NCBI GenBank assembly: GCA_004554205.1
Contig: SFNH01000043.1
Coordinates: 1-13,072 of the forward strand
From: Clostridium sp.
Lineage (GTDB): Bacteria > Bacillota > Clostridia > Lachnospirales > Lachnospiraceae
DNA length: 13,072 nt
Reading direction: 5' to 3'
Shown here: one piece after another, positions 1-7,612 of the stretch
Layout of the letters: every line of letters starts with the position of its first letter
Position numbering within the stretch: the first letter of the stretch is position 1
The notes under the pieces: model-generated
Database searches by the model: none
Seen by the model: only the letters and a program-made list of their open reading frames with translations
Told to the model about the DNA's origin: nothing
Position numbers and translations under genes: made by a program

Positions 1-756
1 TGCGTAAGGAACCTCAGGCTGATCGCCGAAGCCCGGAAGGCCTTTTCCGATCATGCCGGAATTCTTGCGCAGCTCGGCGTAGAACTCTGCCTCGGCCGCA
101 TTCATGTACGGTAATACAAAATGTATGCCTACGCCGCAGAGTAGGATTCCGAGAAGCAGCCAGCCGATAAAGGAGAGCTGCAGGACAAACAGATTCCATT
201 TCTGACCATCCATCATCTTTTTGCTCAGATCGAACGCCTCCCGCCAGTTCATCTGCGGGTTCTCAGACAGGATATAGGAAACCATCGCGTACTGATAGGC
301 CTTGATAATGCCCGGAACCACGAGGAGCAGGCTCCACAGACTGATGAACAGGTTTCTAAGGAAGAGTGCTAACACCGTGTTTAAGTAGCCGCCGCTCTTG
401 AAGATGTAGAACAGGCGTCCCACTCCCGCGGAGGTCTGGCGCTCCCGGCTCTCCATAAAGAAGCGGCATGCGCCCACCGTGATCACATTACCCACAAAGA
501 TATTCCACAGAGTGCTGACCACAGCTGCAACCAGAATAACCGTCATCAGCACCGCAGCGATCCCCAGCAGCAGAGACGTGTCCATCTGTGCCAGCGCCTG
601 CTTAATCTCCGGATCACTTCCATTCATTCTGCTAGCGACGCTCGAACCGATACCTCCCGAAAGGAGTGTGGTAAGGAAGCAGACAAGCACTGCCGCCCAG
701 TAGTATTTTTTCACGCTTTCCTTTGCCCTTGACTTTAGTTCTGCTCTTGACAACAT
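1..756 (-). CDS. DUF975 family integral membrane protein (3' end missing)
   Basis: The frame is open from an ATG at 756 to the window edge, giving 252 residues with no stop, so the C-terminus lies outside. A strong AGGAGG sits 8 nt before the ATG. Hydrophobic segments lie near residues 20-35, 62-90, 128-152 and 188-216. The stretch LWSLLLVVPGIIKAYQYAM (about 140-158), then SYILSENP, DLSKKMMDGQKW (176-187), LSFIGWLLLG and the late LPYMNAAEAEFYAELR match the conserved layout of the DUF975 (PF06161) membrane family as I know it. The biochemical role of that family is unknown, so no function is assigned. The gene lies downstream of nrdD on the same strand, but a 297-bp gap with a structured repeat and its own putative promoter separates them, so it is probably a separate transcription unit. 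Confidence in the family is high; the end of the protein is not seen. Confidence 0.88.
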   Translation of the reverse strand, partial: MLSRAELKSRAKESVKKYYWAAVLVCFLTTLLSGGIGSSVASRMNGSDPEIKQALAQMDTSLLLGIAAVLMTVILVAAVVSTLWNIFVGNVITVGACRFFMESRERQTSAGVGRLFYIFKSGGYLNTVLALFLRNLFISLWSLLLVVPGIIKAYQYAMVSYILSENPQMNWREAFDLSKKMMDGQKWNLFVLQLSFIGWLLLGILLCGVGIHFVLPYMNAAEAEFYAELRKNSGMIGKGLPGFGDQPEVPYA

Positions 757-800
757 AAACCATTCCTCCTCTTTTTGTCGCTTTTTGTTGCGTCGTCCTT

Positions 801-829
801 ATTTTACCACATTCGGGTCACAAACACAA
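801..829 (-). promoter_or_regulatory. Putative promoter of the DUF975 gene
   Basis: On the minus strand a TAAAAT -10 (801-806) is preceded by TGG, making an extended -10. A weak -35, TTGTGT (824-829), lies 17 bp upstream. The predicted leader is about 40 nt and contains the AGGAGG of the DUF975 gene. The -35 matches consensus in only three positions, so support rests mainly on the -10 and on position. Confidence 0.4.
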
Positions 830-853
830 TCATTTTCTGCCTACGTCTCCACC

Positions 854-1012
854 TTTGCTCGGTCGCGGCCGGGTTTTTCTCTTTTGTTCGGTCGCCGGCC
901 ACAGTCTTCGCTTTTGCTCGGTCGCCTCGCAAAAGTGTTCACCGTCTTCCCTCACAGCAGAGTTTACACCGGTCTCCCTCACGGTGAGTATATACTCCGC
1001 GACCGAGGGGCG
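854..1012 (+). repeat. Composite structured repeat, copy 1 (blocks A and B plus local tandem units)
   Basis: This segment fills most of the gap between nrdD and the DUF975 gene. Block A (875-898) and block B (967-1012) recur in inverted orientation at 11090-11195. Block A is 24/24 identical and block B 45/46. Block B holds the arms CACCG/CGGTG (967-971, 982-986) and the 10-bp palindrome AGTATATACT (987-996). The sequence CTCGGTCGC at 858-866 is the exact inverted complement of GCGACCGAG at 999-1007, so the element has terminal-inverted-repeat character. CGGTCGC occurs at 860, 889 and 919, a spacing of 29-30 bp, so the left half is a degenerate tandem array. A second pair, CACCGTCTTCCCTCAC (940-955) and CACCGGTCTCCCTCAC (967-982), suggests internal duplication. 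No protein is convincingly encoded. It may be a dispersed intergenic element, MITE-like or a structured RNA. Confidence 0.8.
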
Positions 1013-1052
1013 AGGCAGTATCAGCCGCACCCCCAAACTGTTACTTTTCTTC

Positions 1053-3242
1053 TTACAGGTGCAGCACCCTGTCGCGGATCTCCTGGGTGCGCCCCTGATT
1101 CCAGAACTGGGTTCCGATGTATCCGCAGGTCCGGCGCGCCACGCTCATCTTGTCCTGGTCGCGGTTGCCGCAGTTCGGGCACTCCCATACGAGCTTCCCG
1201 GACTCGTCCTCCACGATCTTGATCTCGCCGTCGTAGCCGCAGCACTCGCAGTAATCGCTCTTGGTGTTTAACTCCGCATACATGATGTTGTCGTAGATAA
1301 ACTGCATCACGGACAATACTGCCGGGATATTCTGCTGCATATTCGGCACCTCCACATAGCTGATCGCGCCGCCCGGGGACAGCTTCTGGAACTCCGACTC
1401 GAATTTCAGCTTGCTGAATGCGTCGATCTCCTCGGACACATGCACATGATAGCTGTTGGTAATGTAGTTTTTATCCGTCACGCCCGGGATGATGCCGAAA
1501 CGCTTCTGCAAGCACTTCGCAAACTTGTAGGTGGTGGACTCCATCGGCGTCCCGTAAACCGAATAGCTGATGTTCTCCGCCGCCTTCCACTCCGCGCACT
1601 TATCATTCAGACGCTGCATCACGGACAACGCAAACGGCATCGCATCCGGATCCGTGTGGGACTTTCCGGTCATGCGCACGCACATCTCATGCAGCCCCGC
1701 ATACCCCAGGGAGATCGTAGAATAGCCGCCATACAGAAGCTTATCGATCTTCTCGCCCTTTTTCAGTCTCGCAAGCGCCCCGTTCTGCCACAGGATCGGA
1801 GCCACATCCGATATCGTACCCTTGAGGCGCTCATGCCTGCAGCGCAGCGCACGGTGGCACAGCTCCAGTCTCTCATCGAGAACCTGCCAGAACTTCTCCA
1901 TATCGCCCTCGGCGGAGCAGGCCACGTCAACCAGATTGATAGTGACAACGCCCTGGTTGAAGCGCCCGTAGAACTTGTAGCTTCCGTCCGGGTTCTTGTG
2001 GTTCTCCTCCACAGTCAGGAAGGAGCGGCAGCCCATGCACGGATATACGCTGCCCTTTTTAAGCTGCTTCATGATCTTCGCGGAAATGTAGTCCGGCACA
2101 AGGCGCTTCGCCGTACACTTTGCCGCAAGCTCGGTCAGATGCCAGTATTTTGCGCCCTCGGTGATATTGTCCTCATCGAGCACATAGATCAGCTTCGGGA
2201 ATGCCGGGGTGATCCACACGCCCTTCTCATTTTTCACGCCCTGCATCCTCTGGATCAGGACTTCCTCGATGATCAGCGCAAGATCATCCCTCGTCTGCCC
2301 CTCCGGCACCTCGTCCAGATACATGAACACCGTCACAAACGGCGCCTGTCCGTTACAGGTCATCAGGGTGATGAGCTGGTACTGGATCGTCTGAATTCCG
2401 CTCTTGATCTCGTCGCGGAGCCTGCGCTCCACGATCTTTTCTATCACGGTCTTGTCAAGAGGCTCGCCGCACTCGGTGCGCTCCTCGATGACGCCTTTTC
2501 TGATCTTCTGCCTGCTGATATCCACAAACGGGGCAAGGTGCGCCAGGGTAAAGGACTGCCCGCCGTACTGGTTGCTCGCCACCTGCGCCACGATCTGAGT
2601 CGTCACATTGCAGGCGGTGAAGAAGCTGTGAGGCTTCTCGATCATGGTCTCGCTGATGACCGTGCCGTTCTGCAGCATATCCTCAAGATTGATCAGGTCG
2701 CAGTTGTGCTCCTTCTGCGCGTAGTAGTCCGTGTCGTGGAAGTGGATGATGCCCGCCTCGTGCGCCTGTACCACGTCCTCCGGCAGGAGCACGCGGCGGC
2801 TTAAGTCCTTGCTGACCTCGCCCGCCATATAATCGCGCTGGGTGGAATTGATGATCGGGTTTTTGTTGGAGTTCTCCTGCTTCACTTCCTCATTGATATG
2901 CTCGATCAGGGATAAGATACCGTTGTCCGTGGTATTGGACTTGCGGGTGATCTCCCTCTTATAGCGGTAGCGCACATACCTCTGCGCCACCTCGTAGCCG
3001 CGCATCTCCATGATGCCGGTCTCCACCATATCCTGAATATCCTCCACATTCACCGCATGGGTCGATTCATCGACCTTCTTCGCAATGGTGTCGGCAACCG
3101 CCCTGATCTGATACTCATTCATGCGGTGCAGCTTGTCCACGCTCTCATTCGCCTTTGTGATCGCGTTCACGATCTTGGAAATATCGAAGGATACTTCCTT
3201 TCCGTTTCTCTTGATCACATTTGTTTTTACATCCATGCTCAT
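1053..3242 (-). CDS. nrdD: Anaerobic (class III) ribonucleoside-triphosphate reductase, large subunit
   Basis: NrdD reduces NTPs to dNTPs without oxygen, using a glycyl radical installed by the radical-SAM activase NrdG. Three in-frame ATGs lie close together (3248, 3242, 3236). I choose 3242 (MSMDVKTN...) because GAGAGGG lies 7 nt upstream of it, whereas the first ATG almost abuts that site. This gives 729 residues, a normal length. An ATP-cone occupies about residues 8-97 (VIKRNGKEVSFD... to YVRYRYKR). The VASNQYGGQSF stretch and the PCMGCRSFL motif (Cys405, likely the thiyl-radical cysteine) mark the catalytic barrel. A zinc-type site is formed by CECC (665-668) and CPNC (688-691). The C-terminal RRTCGYIG carries the presumed radical residue Gly707. 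No nrdG follows on this strand; the next gene is DUF975 after a repeat. Candidate NrdR boxes lie upstream. Identification is very secure. Confidence 0.97.
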   Translation of the reverse strand: MSMDVKTNVIKRNGKEVSFDISKIVNAITKANESVDKLHRMNEYQIRAVADTIAKKVDESTHAVNVEDIQDMVETGIMEMRGYEVAQRYVRYRYKREITRKSNTTDNGILSLIEHINEEVKQENSNKNPIINSTQRDYMAGEVSKDLSRRVLLPEDVVQAHEAGIIHFHDTDYYAQKEHNCDLINLEDMLQNGTVISETMIEKPHSFFTACNVTTQIVAQVASNQYGGQSFTLAHLAPFVDISRQKIRKGVIEERTECGEPLDKTVIEKIVERRLRDEIKSGIQTIQYQLITLMTCNGQAPFVTVFMYLDEVPEGQTRDDLALIIEEVLIQRMQGVKNEKGVWITPAFPKLIYVLDEDNITEGAKYWHLTELAAKCTAKRLVPDYISAKIMKQLKKGSVYPCMGCRSFLTVEENHKNPDGSYKFYGRFNQGVVTINLVDVACSAEGDMEKFWQVLDERLELCHRALRCRHERLKGTISDVAPILWQNGALARLKKGEKIDKLLYGGYSTISLGYAGLHEMCVRMTGKSHTDPDAMPFALSVMQRLNDKCAEWKAAENISYSVYGTPMESTTYKFAKCLQKRFGIIPGVTDKNYITNSYHVHVSEEIDAFSKLKFESEFQKLSPGGAISYVEVPNMQQNIPAVLSVMQFIYDNIMYAELNTKSDYCECCGYDGEIKIVEDESGKLVWECPNCGNRDQDKMSVARRTCGYIGTQFWNQGRTQEIRDRVLHL

Positions 3243-3262
3243 TTCCATTCCCTCTCTATTGT

Positions 3263-3310
3263 GTACTATATGTTGTAAAATATGCGCGTTATCCGCGCTA
3301 CATCTAGTGT
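3263..3310 (-). promoter_or_regulatory. Candidate double NrdR box upstream of nrdD
   Basis: Two 16-bp sites, 3263-3278 (GTACTATATGTTGTAA) and 3295-3310 (GCGCTACATCTAGTGT), resemble the known NrdR consensus acaCwAwATvTwGtgt. They match at 12 and 13 of 16 positions, and the first matches every core position. Their starts are 32 bp apart, the roughly three-helical-turn spacing usual for NrdR pairs. The first overlaps a possible -10 (TATAGT at 3265-3270), as a repressor site should. No good -35 is seen. The nrdR gene is not in this window. Confidence 0.62.
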
Positions 3311-3370
3311 CCGCTATCATCATACTACAACTTCTCGAAAAATGGAAGAGGGAATTTAAAAAATATTTTC

Positions 3371-3399
3371 TTGAATATTTATTTTCGATACGATATGAT
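3371..3399 (+). promoter_or_regulatory. Promoter of the D,D-carboxypeptidase gene
   Basis: TTGAAT (3371-3376) and TATGAT (3394-3399) are separated by exactly 17 bp in an AT-rich stretch. The start site is predicted near 3406, giving a leader of about 34 nt that keeps the AGGAGG at 3427-3432. This argues against starting the protein at the TTG of 3371, which is the -35 itself. Confidence 0.65.
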
Positions 3400-3439
3400 T
3401 GTAACAGTTACGCTGAGACAATTTTCAGGAGGTTTCCCA

Positions 3440-4861
3440 TTGAGACGAACGATAAAACGAATCTTATGTTTTCTGCTGATATGCCGGCTTTTCCTCATCA
3501 CCGCGTGGGCGAAGCCGGAGTGGCCTTCCGATACAGGCATCCAGGCGGAGGCGGGCATCGTCATGGACATGGATTCCGGGGCGGTCCTGTTCGGGCAGAA
3601 TATCCATGTGCCCTACCCGCCAGCCAGCATCACAAAGATCATGACGGCGCTGATCGTTTTAGAGCACGCCGATCCGCAGGATATTGTGGAGTTCACCGAC
3701 AATGCCGTCTACAGCGTGGAGGCGGACAGCGGCAACAAGATCAACGTCGTGGCCGGCGACCGGCTCTCCGTGGAGGACTGCCTCTACGCCATGCTGCTCG
3801 TATCATCGAACCAGGCAGCAAACGCCCTGGCGGAGCACGTCGCGGGGAGCATCTCAGGCTTCGTGGAGATGATGAATCAAAAGCTTACAAAGCTCGGCTG
3901 CGCAGAGAGCCATTTTGATAATCCATCCGGCTTAAACGGCGACACGCAGTATGTGACCGCGTACGACATGGCGCTGATCGCCCAGGCCGCGTACAATAAT
4001 GAAGAGCTAGTAAAGATCAGCTCCGCGCGCTCCCATAAGCTCGCGCCGACAACCAACAGCCCCGGCGGCCTCACAGTCCGCAACGAGCACCGCCTCGTCA
4101 TCACGGATGATCCCACGAGCAATTACTACTTCCCGCCGGCAGTCGCGGGCAAGACCGGCTACCTGATCAAGGCGGGAAATACGCTGGTGACCTACGCTGA
4201 GAGCGAGAGCCGCCGCCTGGTATCCGTGATCTTAAAAGGGCAGCCCAGACAGTATTTTTTGGACGGCAAAGAACTGCTTGACTTTGGCTTTCGCAACTTT
4301 CAAAATATAGAGATCGCCAGTGAGGAAATCCGCTATGTGACCGGCGACGAAATGGTCGAGTTGGAGAGCGGTTCCTACAAAGCATCGGAACTCACCGTGG
4401 AGCCCGGCCGCACCGTCGCTCTGCCGCTTTCCGCAGTCTTCGAGGACGCCGAGCTCACGCAGGAGCCGCTTCCCGAAGACCACCCCGCGGACGCGGTCGC
4501 GCTCTTAAGCTATACCTATGACGACCGCGCCGTCGGAAGCGCCTGGCTTCTCGCAAAGAACGGAATCACGGTCGCGGATGAGGGCGCCGTAGAGAGTTCC
4601 TCCACCGCACACGCGCCGAAGGACACAGCAGATACAGAGCTCACAAATCCATTTTCCACAAAAGAGACGCTTGTCGCCATCCTGATCCTCGGCCTCATCG
4701 TTCTTCTGGCCGCAGGGCTTGCGTGGCTTCTGTATTCGCGCAAAAAAGAAGCCGAGGCCCGGGAGCAGCGCCGCAAACTCCGCCGCCAGAGGCTGCAGGA
4801 ATCCGGAGACGAGGAAGAGTTCGACCGTCTGCTCTCACAGCGGAAGGAGAAAAAACGCTAA
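3440..4861 (+). CDS. D-alanyl-D-alanine carboxypeptidase (DacA/PBP5-like, peptidase S11)
   Basis: This is a low-molecular-weight penicillin-binding protein that trims the terminal D-Ala from peptidoglycan stem peptides outside the membrane. The start is a TTG at 3440, 7 nt after a perfect AGGAGG (3427-3432), giving 473 residues. The N-terminus MRRTIKRILCFLLICRLFLITAWA is a typical signal peptide. All three active-site motifs are present: SxxK as SITK (Ser63, Lys66), SxN as SSN (122-124) and KTG (238-240). FDNPSGLNG (159-167) is the usual S11 signature region. A beta-rich C-terminal domain follows (about 290-375), then a membrane helix at about 411-432 and a basic, charged cytoplasmic tail (RKKEAEAREQRRKLRRQRLQ...). 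A terminal helix of this kind is usual for anchoring in PBP5-type enzymes, but the 40-residue charged tail is longer than the amphipathic anchor of E. coli PBP5. The gene is divergent from nrdD and convergent with the protease gene. The dacA/dacF subfamily cannot be decided. Confidence 0.95.
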   Translation: MRRTIKRILCFLLICRLFLITAWAKPEWPSDTGIQAEAGIVMDMDSGAVLFGQNIHVPYPPASITKIMTALIVLEHADPQDIVEFTDNAVYSVEADSGNKINVVAGDRLSVEDCLYAMLLVSSNQAANALAEHVAGSISGFVEMMNQKLTKLGCAESHFDNPSGLNGDTQYVTAYDMALIAQAAYNNEELVKISSARSHKLAPTTNSPGGLTVRNEHRLVITDDPTSNYYFPPAVAGKTGYLIKAGNTLVTYAESESRRLVSVILKGQPRQYFLDGKELLDFGFRNFQNIEIASEEIRYVTGDEMVELESGSYKASELTVEPGRTVALPLSAVFEDAELTQEPLPEDHPADAVALLSYTYDDRAVGSAWLLAKNGITVADEGAVESSSTAHAPKDTADTELTNPFSTKETLVAILILGLIVLLAAGLAWLLYSRKKEAEAREQRRKLRRQRLQESGDEEEFDRLLSQRKEKKR

Positions 4862-4878
4862 AATACCGCGCCGGTATT
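4862..4878. terminator. Candidate shared hairpin between convergent genes
   Basis: AATACCG and CGGTATT form a perfect 7-bp stem around a CGC loop. It fills the 15-bp gap between the carboxypeptidase and protease genes and overlaps the protease stop codon. On the minus strand it is followed by TTAGCGTTTTTT, a displaced U-tract. On the plus strand no U-run follows. It is plausibly a terminator for the protease gene and weak for the other direction. Confidence 0.45.
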
Positions 4879-6148
4879 ATTGTCCGTAGGTCAGCGCCGC
4901 GTAGGTATCCAACAGCCCGCCGCTTTCCGTCTTCCCGTTAAGCCCGTCTAACTTCCGCGCCGTCGCAAGAAGGATCGGCTTTATGTCCTGCAGGCTGATA
5001 TCTGTCCGGTAGGAGTACAGGAGCGCCGCCGCCCCGGTCACCATCGGAGCCGCCATGGAGGTTCCGCTCATAAACGCGTAGCTGTTGCCCACCGTGGTGC
5101 TCTCAATATAGGTTCCGGGCGCGGCAATGTCCACTGTCTTTACCCCGTAATTAGAGCTTTTGTCCAGATTCCCGTCAAACATCAGGTTCGCGACGGAGAT
5201 CACATTGTCAAGATCAAAGGAGGACGGATAATCCGGCTTCTCATCAATATTGATGCCGATGCCATCCGCATCTCCGTTGCCTGCGGACACTACAAACAAC
5301 ATCTTGGACTCCCGCATGACCTGCTCCAGATTCGGATAATATACCGTGGTGCCGAAGCTTAAATTGCAGATGGACGCGCCGTTCGCCTCCGCGTAGCGGA
5401 TCGCGCTGATTACCGCCGCCTCCTCTCCAACGCCGTAATCCGTCCCCAGCGCCTTTAGGGACATCAGCTTCACATAGCGGTTATCCGCGATGCCGGCAAT
5501 GCCGCCAGACCCGCGCGAGGCCGCGATCGTTCCGGCCGCATGCGTTCCGTGGTCGTCTTCCTTTCCCACAAACGTCTGATTGGTGTTATTAAAAAAATTC
5601 CAGCCATTGATATCGTCCACATAGCCGTTCCCATCGTTGTCGATGCCGTCGTCCGGTATCTCACCTGCGTTGACCCACATCGCGTCCTTAAGCTCCGGAT
5701 GACTGAAATCAATCCCTGTATCAATGACCGCAACCACCACCGGGCGCCGCTCCCGGGTATCGGCGTCATATACGTTCCACGCCGGGAGAACATTGATATC
5801 AATGCCCTCTACGGCGTCGGTAGTCTGTAACTCATAGGCATCCGGCCCCTCCACCGGCGCGGGAAGCCCCAGATAGTTCGCAAGGTCGATCTCAAGCGCC
5901 AGATACGGGTCGGTGGTGCGAAATTTATTCACAGTCTCGATATACTGCAGTTCCCCATCGTTTTTAAGCCCCCACTGGTAGCGGGCGTAAGGATCGGCGG
6001 CAGACAGATTCTCCACGCCCGGCCCGTACACGCGGGCGGAAAATGTGTATCCCTCTCTCTCCGGCGCGCTGTCTGCGCCCGGAAACGCAAATCCCACGCC
6101 GAACGCCCCTGCCATCATCAACGCAATCACTCGTTTATCCAGTCTCAT
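4877..6148 (-). CDS. Secreted subtilisin-like serine protease (peptidase S8)
   Basis: The reading frame allows a TTG at 6154, but AGGAG ends only 2 nt before it and 8 nt before the ATG at 6148, so I take 6148 and 423 residues. The N-terminus MRLDKRVIALMMAGAFGVGFAFPGADSA is a signal peptide. The catalytic triad is complete: Asp143 in AVIDTGID, His200 in DDHGTHAAGT and Ser364 in MSGTSMAAP. The oxyanion Asn291 sits in SAGN. The DDGIDNDGNGYVDDINGWNF stretch (about 166-185) looks like the calcium-binding insertion common in bacterial subtilases. DPYARYQWGL, which in this family opens the catalytic domain, already appears at about residue 52. Only some 25 residues therefore lie between it and the signal peptide, and no I9-type propeptide is recognisable. 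There is no sorting signal or C-terminal anchor, so the product is probably released. The substrate is unknown. The gene follows tuf but is separated from it by a strong terminator. Confidence 0.94.
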   Translation of the reverse strand: MRLDKRVIALMMAGAFGVGFAFPGADSAPEREGYTFSARVYGPGVENLSAADPYARYQWGLKNDGELQYIETVNKFRTTDPYLALEIDLANYLGLPAPVEGPDAYELQTTDAVEGIDINVLPAWNVYDADTRERRPVVVAVIDTGIDFSHPELKDAMWVNAGEIPDDGIDNDGNGYVDDINGWNFFNNTNQTFVGKEDDHGTHAAGTIAASRGSGGIAGIADNRYVKLMSLKALGTDYGVGEEAAVISAIRYAEANGASICNLSFGTTVYYPNLEQVMRESKMLFVVSAGNGDADGIGINIDEKPDYPSSFDLDNVISVANLMFDGNLDKSSNYGVKTVDIAAPGTYIESTTVGNSYAFMSGTSMAAPMVTGAAALLYSYRTDISLQDIKPILLATARKLDGLNGKTESGGLLDTYAALTYGQ

Positions 6149-6176
6149 CCGCAAAGCTCCTTTTCATACATGGTGG

Positions 6177-6194
6177 TGTCTGCGTCAGCAGACA
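6177..6194 (-). other. Hairpin in the leader of the protease gene
   Basis: TGTCTGC and GCAGACA form a perfect 7-bp stem with a 4-nt loop. It lies about 30-45 nt upstream of the protease ATG and, if the -10 at 6206 is right, at the extreme 5' end of the mRNA. It could be an mRNA stabiliser or an operator; nothing decides between them. Confidence 0.45.
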
Positions 6195-6205
6195 TATCTG
6201 TTATA

Positions 6206-6214
6206 AGCATAGCA
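6206..6214 (-). promoter_or_regulatory. Possible extended -10 promoter of the protease gene
   Basis: On the minus strand TGC TATGCT (6206-6214) fits an extended -10 element. The -35 region is poor: TTCACA is present, but 20 bp away. Support is mainly that the protease needs its own promoter after the tuf terminator and that this is the best match in the gap. Confidence 0.35.
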
Positions 6215-6286
6215 CAAAAATTTTACAGAATTGTGAATTTCAATATATTTTTTTATTAAATACAGGACGCGCTTTCCTATGAGCTT

Positions 6287-6322
6287 AAAAAACCGCAACC
6301 CCTCATAAACAAGGGATTGCGG
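6287..6322 (-). terminator. Intrinsic terminator of the str operon, after tuf
   Basis: On the minus strand an 11-bp stem with one G-U pair (arms 6312-6322 and 6293-6303) closes an 8-nt loop and runs directly into TTTTTT (6287-6292). It starts about 37 nt after the tuf stop. This is a textbook Rho-independent terminator. Confidence 0.93.
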
Positions 6323-6358
6323 CATTTATTGCAGCTTAGTTTAATTCAGATCTGTTTA

Positions 6359-7552
6359 TTACTCAATGATAGAAACAACTCTGCCTGATCCAACGGTACG
6401 GCCGCCCTCACGGATAGCGAAGCGCAGACCCTGCTCCATAGCAACCGGATGAATCAGCTCTACGGTCATCTCTACGTTATCGCCGGGCATGCACATCTCG
6501 GTGCCGGCCGGCAGCTCGCAAACGCCGGTAACGTCGGTAGTTCTGAAATAGAACTGCGGACGATAGTTGTTGAAGAACGGAGTATGACGACCGCCCTCGT
6601 CCTTGGTCAGAACGTATACCTGAGCGGTAAACTTGGTGTGGCACTTAACGGAACCCGGCTTAGCCAGAACCTGTCCACGCTCAATCTCTGTTCTCTGGAT
6701 ACCACGGAGCAGAGCGCCGATGTTATCACCTGCCTGAGCCTCGTCTAACAGCTTACGGAACATCTCGATACCGGTAACAACCGTCTTCTTGGTCTCTTCC
6801 TTGATACCAATGATCTCAACCTCATCATTCAGATGAAGCACACCACGCTCTACACGGCCGGTAGCAACCGTACCACGACCGGTGATGGTGAACACGTCCT
6901 CGACAGGCATCAGGAACGGCTTATCAGTCTCACGCTGCGGATCCGGAACCCAGGAATCAACAGCCGCCATCAGCTCCATAACCTTGTCGCCCCACTCGCC
7001 GTTCGGATCCTCAAGCGCCTTCAGAGCAGACCCCTGGATGATCGGAGTGTCATCGCCCGGGAACTCATACTCGTTTAACAGGTCTCTGATCTCCATCTCA
7101 ACCAGCTCAAGCAGCTCCGGATCGTCTACCATGTCGCACTTGTTCATGAATACAACGATATACGGAACGCCTACCTGACGGGACAGAAGGATGTGCTCAC
7201 GGGTCTGAGCCATAACACCGTCGGTAGCGGCTACCACCAGGATAGCGCCATCCATCTGCGCCGCGCCGGTGATCATGTTCTTAACGTAGTCGGCATGCCC
7301 TGGGCAGTCAACGTGCGCATAGTGTCTCTTCTCGGTCTGATACTCAACGTGTGCGGTAGAAATCGTGATACCACGCTCTCTCTCCTCCGGAGCCTTGTCG
7401 ATGTTCTCGAAGTCAACCTTTGCGTTGCCCGGAACTCTCTCTGCTAAAACCTTGGTGATCGCAGCGGTCAGAGTGGTTTTACCATGGTCAACGTGGCCGA
7501 TGGTACCAATGTTACAATGCGGTTTTGTTCTTTCAAACTTTGCTTTTGCCAT
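6359..7552 (-). CDS. tuf: Translation elongation factor Tu
   Basis: EF-Tu is the GTPase that delivers aminoacyl-tRNA to the ribosomal A site. At 397 residues it has normal length, beginning MAKAKFERTKPHCNIGTIGHVDHGKTT. G-motifs are intact: GHVDHGKT (19-26), switch I RGITI with Thr63, DCPGH (82-86), NKCD (137-140) and SALK (175-178). Domains 2 and 3 follow, with the usual ending TVGSGRVVSIIE. The ATG at 7552 has AAGGAGG about 10 nt upstream. It is the last gene of the str operon and can also be made from its own strong promoter in the fusA-tuf gap, which suits the need for more EF-Tu than EF-G. A second tuf copy elsewhere cannot be judged from this window. Confidence 0.99.
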   Translation of the reverse strand: MAKAKFERTKPHCNIGTIGHVDHGKTTLTAAITKVLAERVPGNAKVDFENIDKAPEERERGITISTAHVEYQTEKRHYAHVDCPGHADYVKNMITGAAQMDGAILVVAATDGVMAQTREHILLSRQVGVPYIVVFMNKCDMVDDPELLELVEMEIRDLLNEYEFPGDDTPIIQGSALKALEDPNGEWGDKVMELMAAVDSWVPDPQRETDKPFLMPVEDVFTITGRGTVATGRVERGVLHLNDEVEIIGIKEETKKTVVTGIEMFRKLLDEAQAGDNIGALLRGIQRTEIERGQVLAKPGSVKCHTKFTAQVYVLTKDEGGRHTPFFNNYRPQFYFRTTDVTGVCELPAGTEMCMPGDNVEMTVELIHPVAMEQGLRFAIREGGRTVGSGRVVSIIE

Positions 7553-7574
7553 TTTGTGACGTCCTCCTTAACTT

Positions 7575-7587
7575 GGCCTTTCCGGCC
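7575..7587 (-). other. Small hairpin in the tuf leader
   Basis: GGCC and GGCC arms around GGAAA lie just upstream of the tuf AAGGAGG (which is near 7563-7569). It could influence initiation but leaves the ribosome binding site free. Only 4 bp long, so it may be chance. Confidence 0.25.
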
Positions 7588-7612
7588 GTTGATTTATAAT
7601 AGGCTGTTTTTT

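Noticed and set aside
854..925. Three CGGTCGC units about 30 bp apart considered as a CRISPR array
   Set aside because: Only three short, unequal units with related, not unique, sequence between them, and no cas genes. They are better explained as part of the composite repeat.
855..1271. Peptide SPVSLTVSIYSATEGR readable in both repeat copies, considered as a conserved small protein
   Set aside because: The shared peptide is simply the translation of the conserved DNA block B. The frames lack good ribosome binding sites, differ outside the block, and in copy 1 run into nrdD antisense. Equal conservation at all codon positions cannot be told apart from DNA-level conservation with two copies.
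1440..2804. Long open frame (454 codons) on the plus strand across nrdD
   Set aside because: Fully antisense to an unmistakable nrdD. Its sequence is rich in His, Arg and Leu as expected from the complement of GC-rich codons, and it has no recognisable domain.
3121..3918. 265-codon plus-strand frame across the nrdD 5' end and the carboxypeptidase start
   Set aside because: It overlaps nrdD antisense, the divergent promoters and the signal-peptide region of the carboxypeptidase. No domain is visible.
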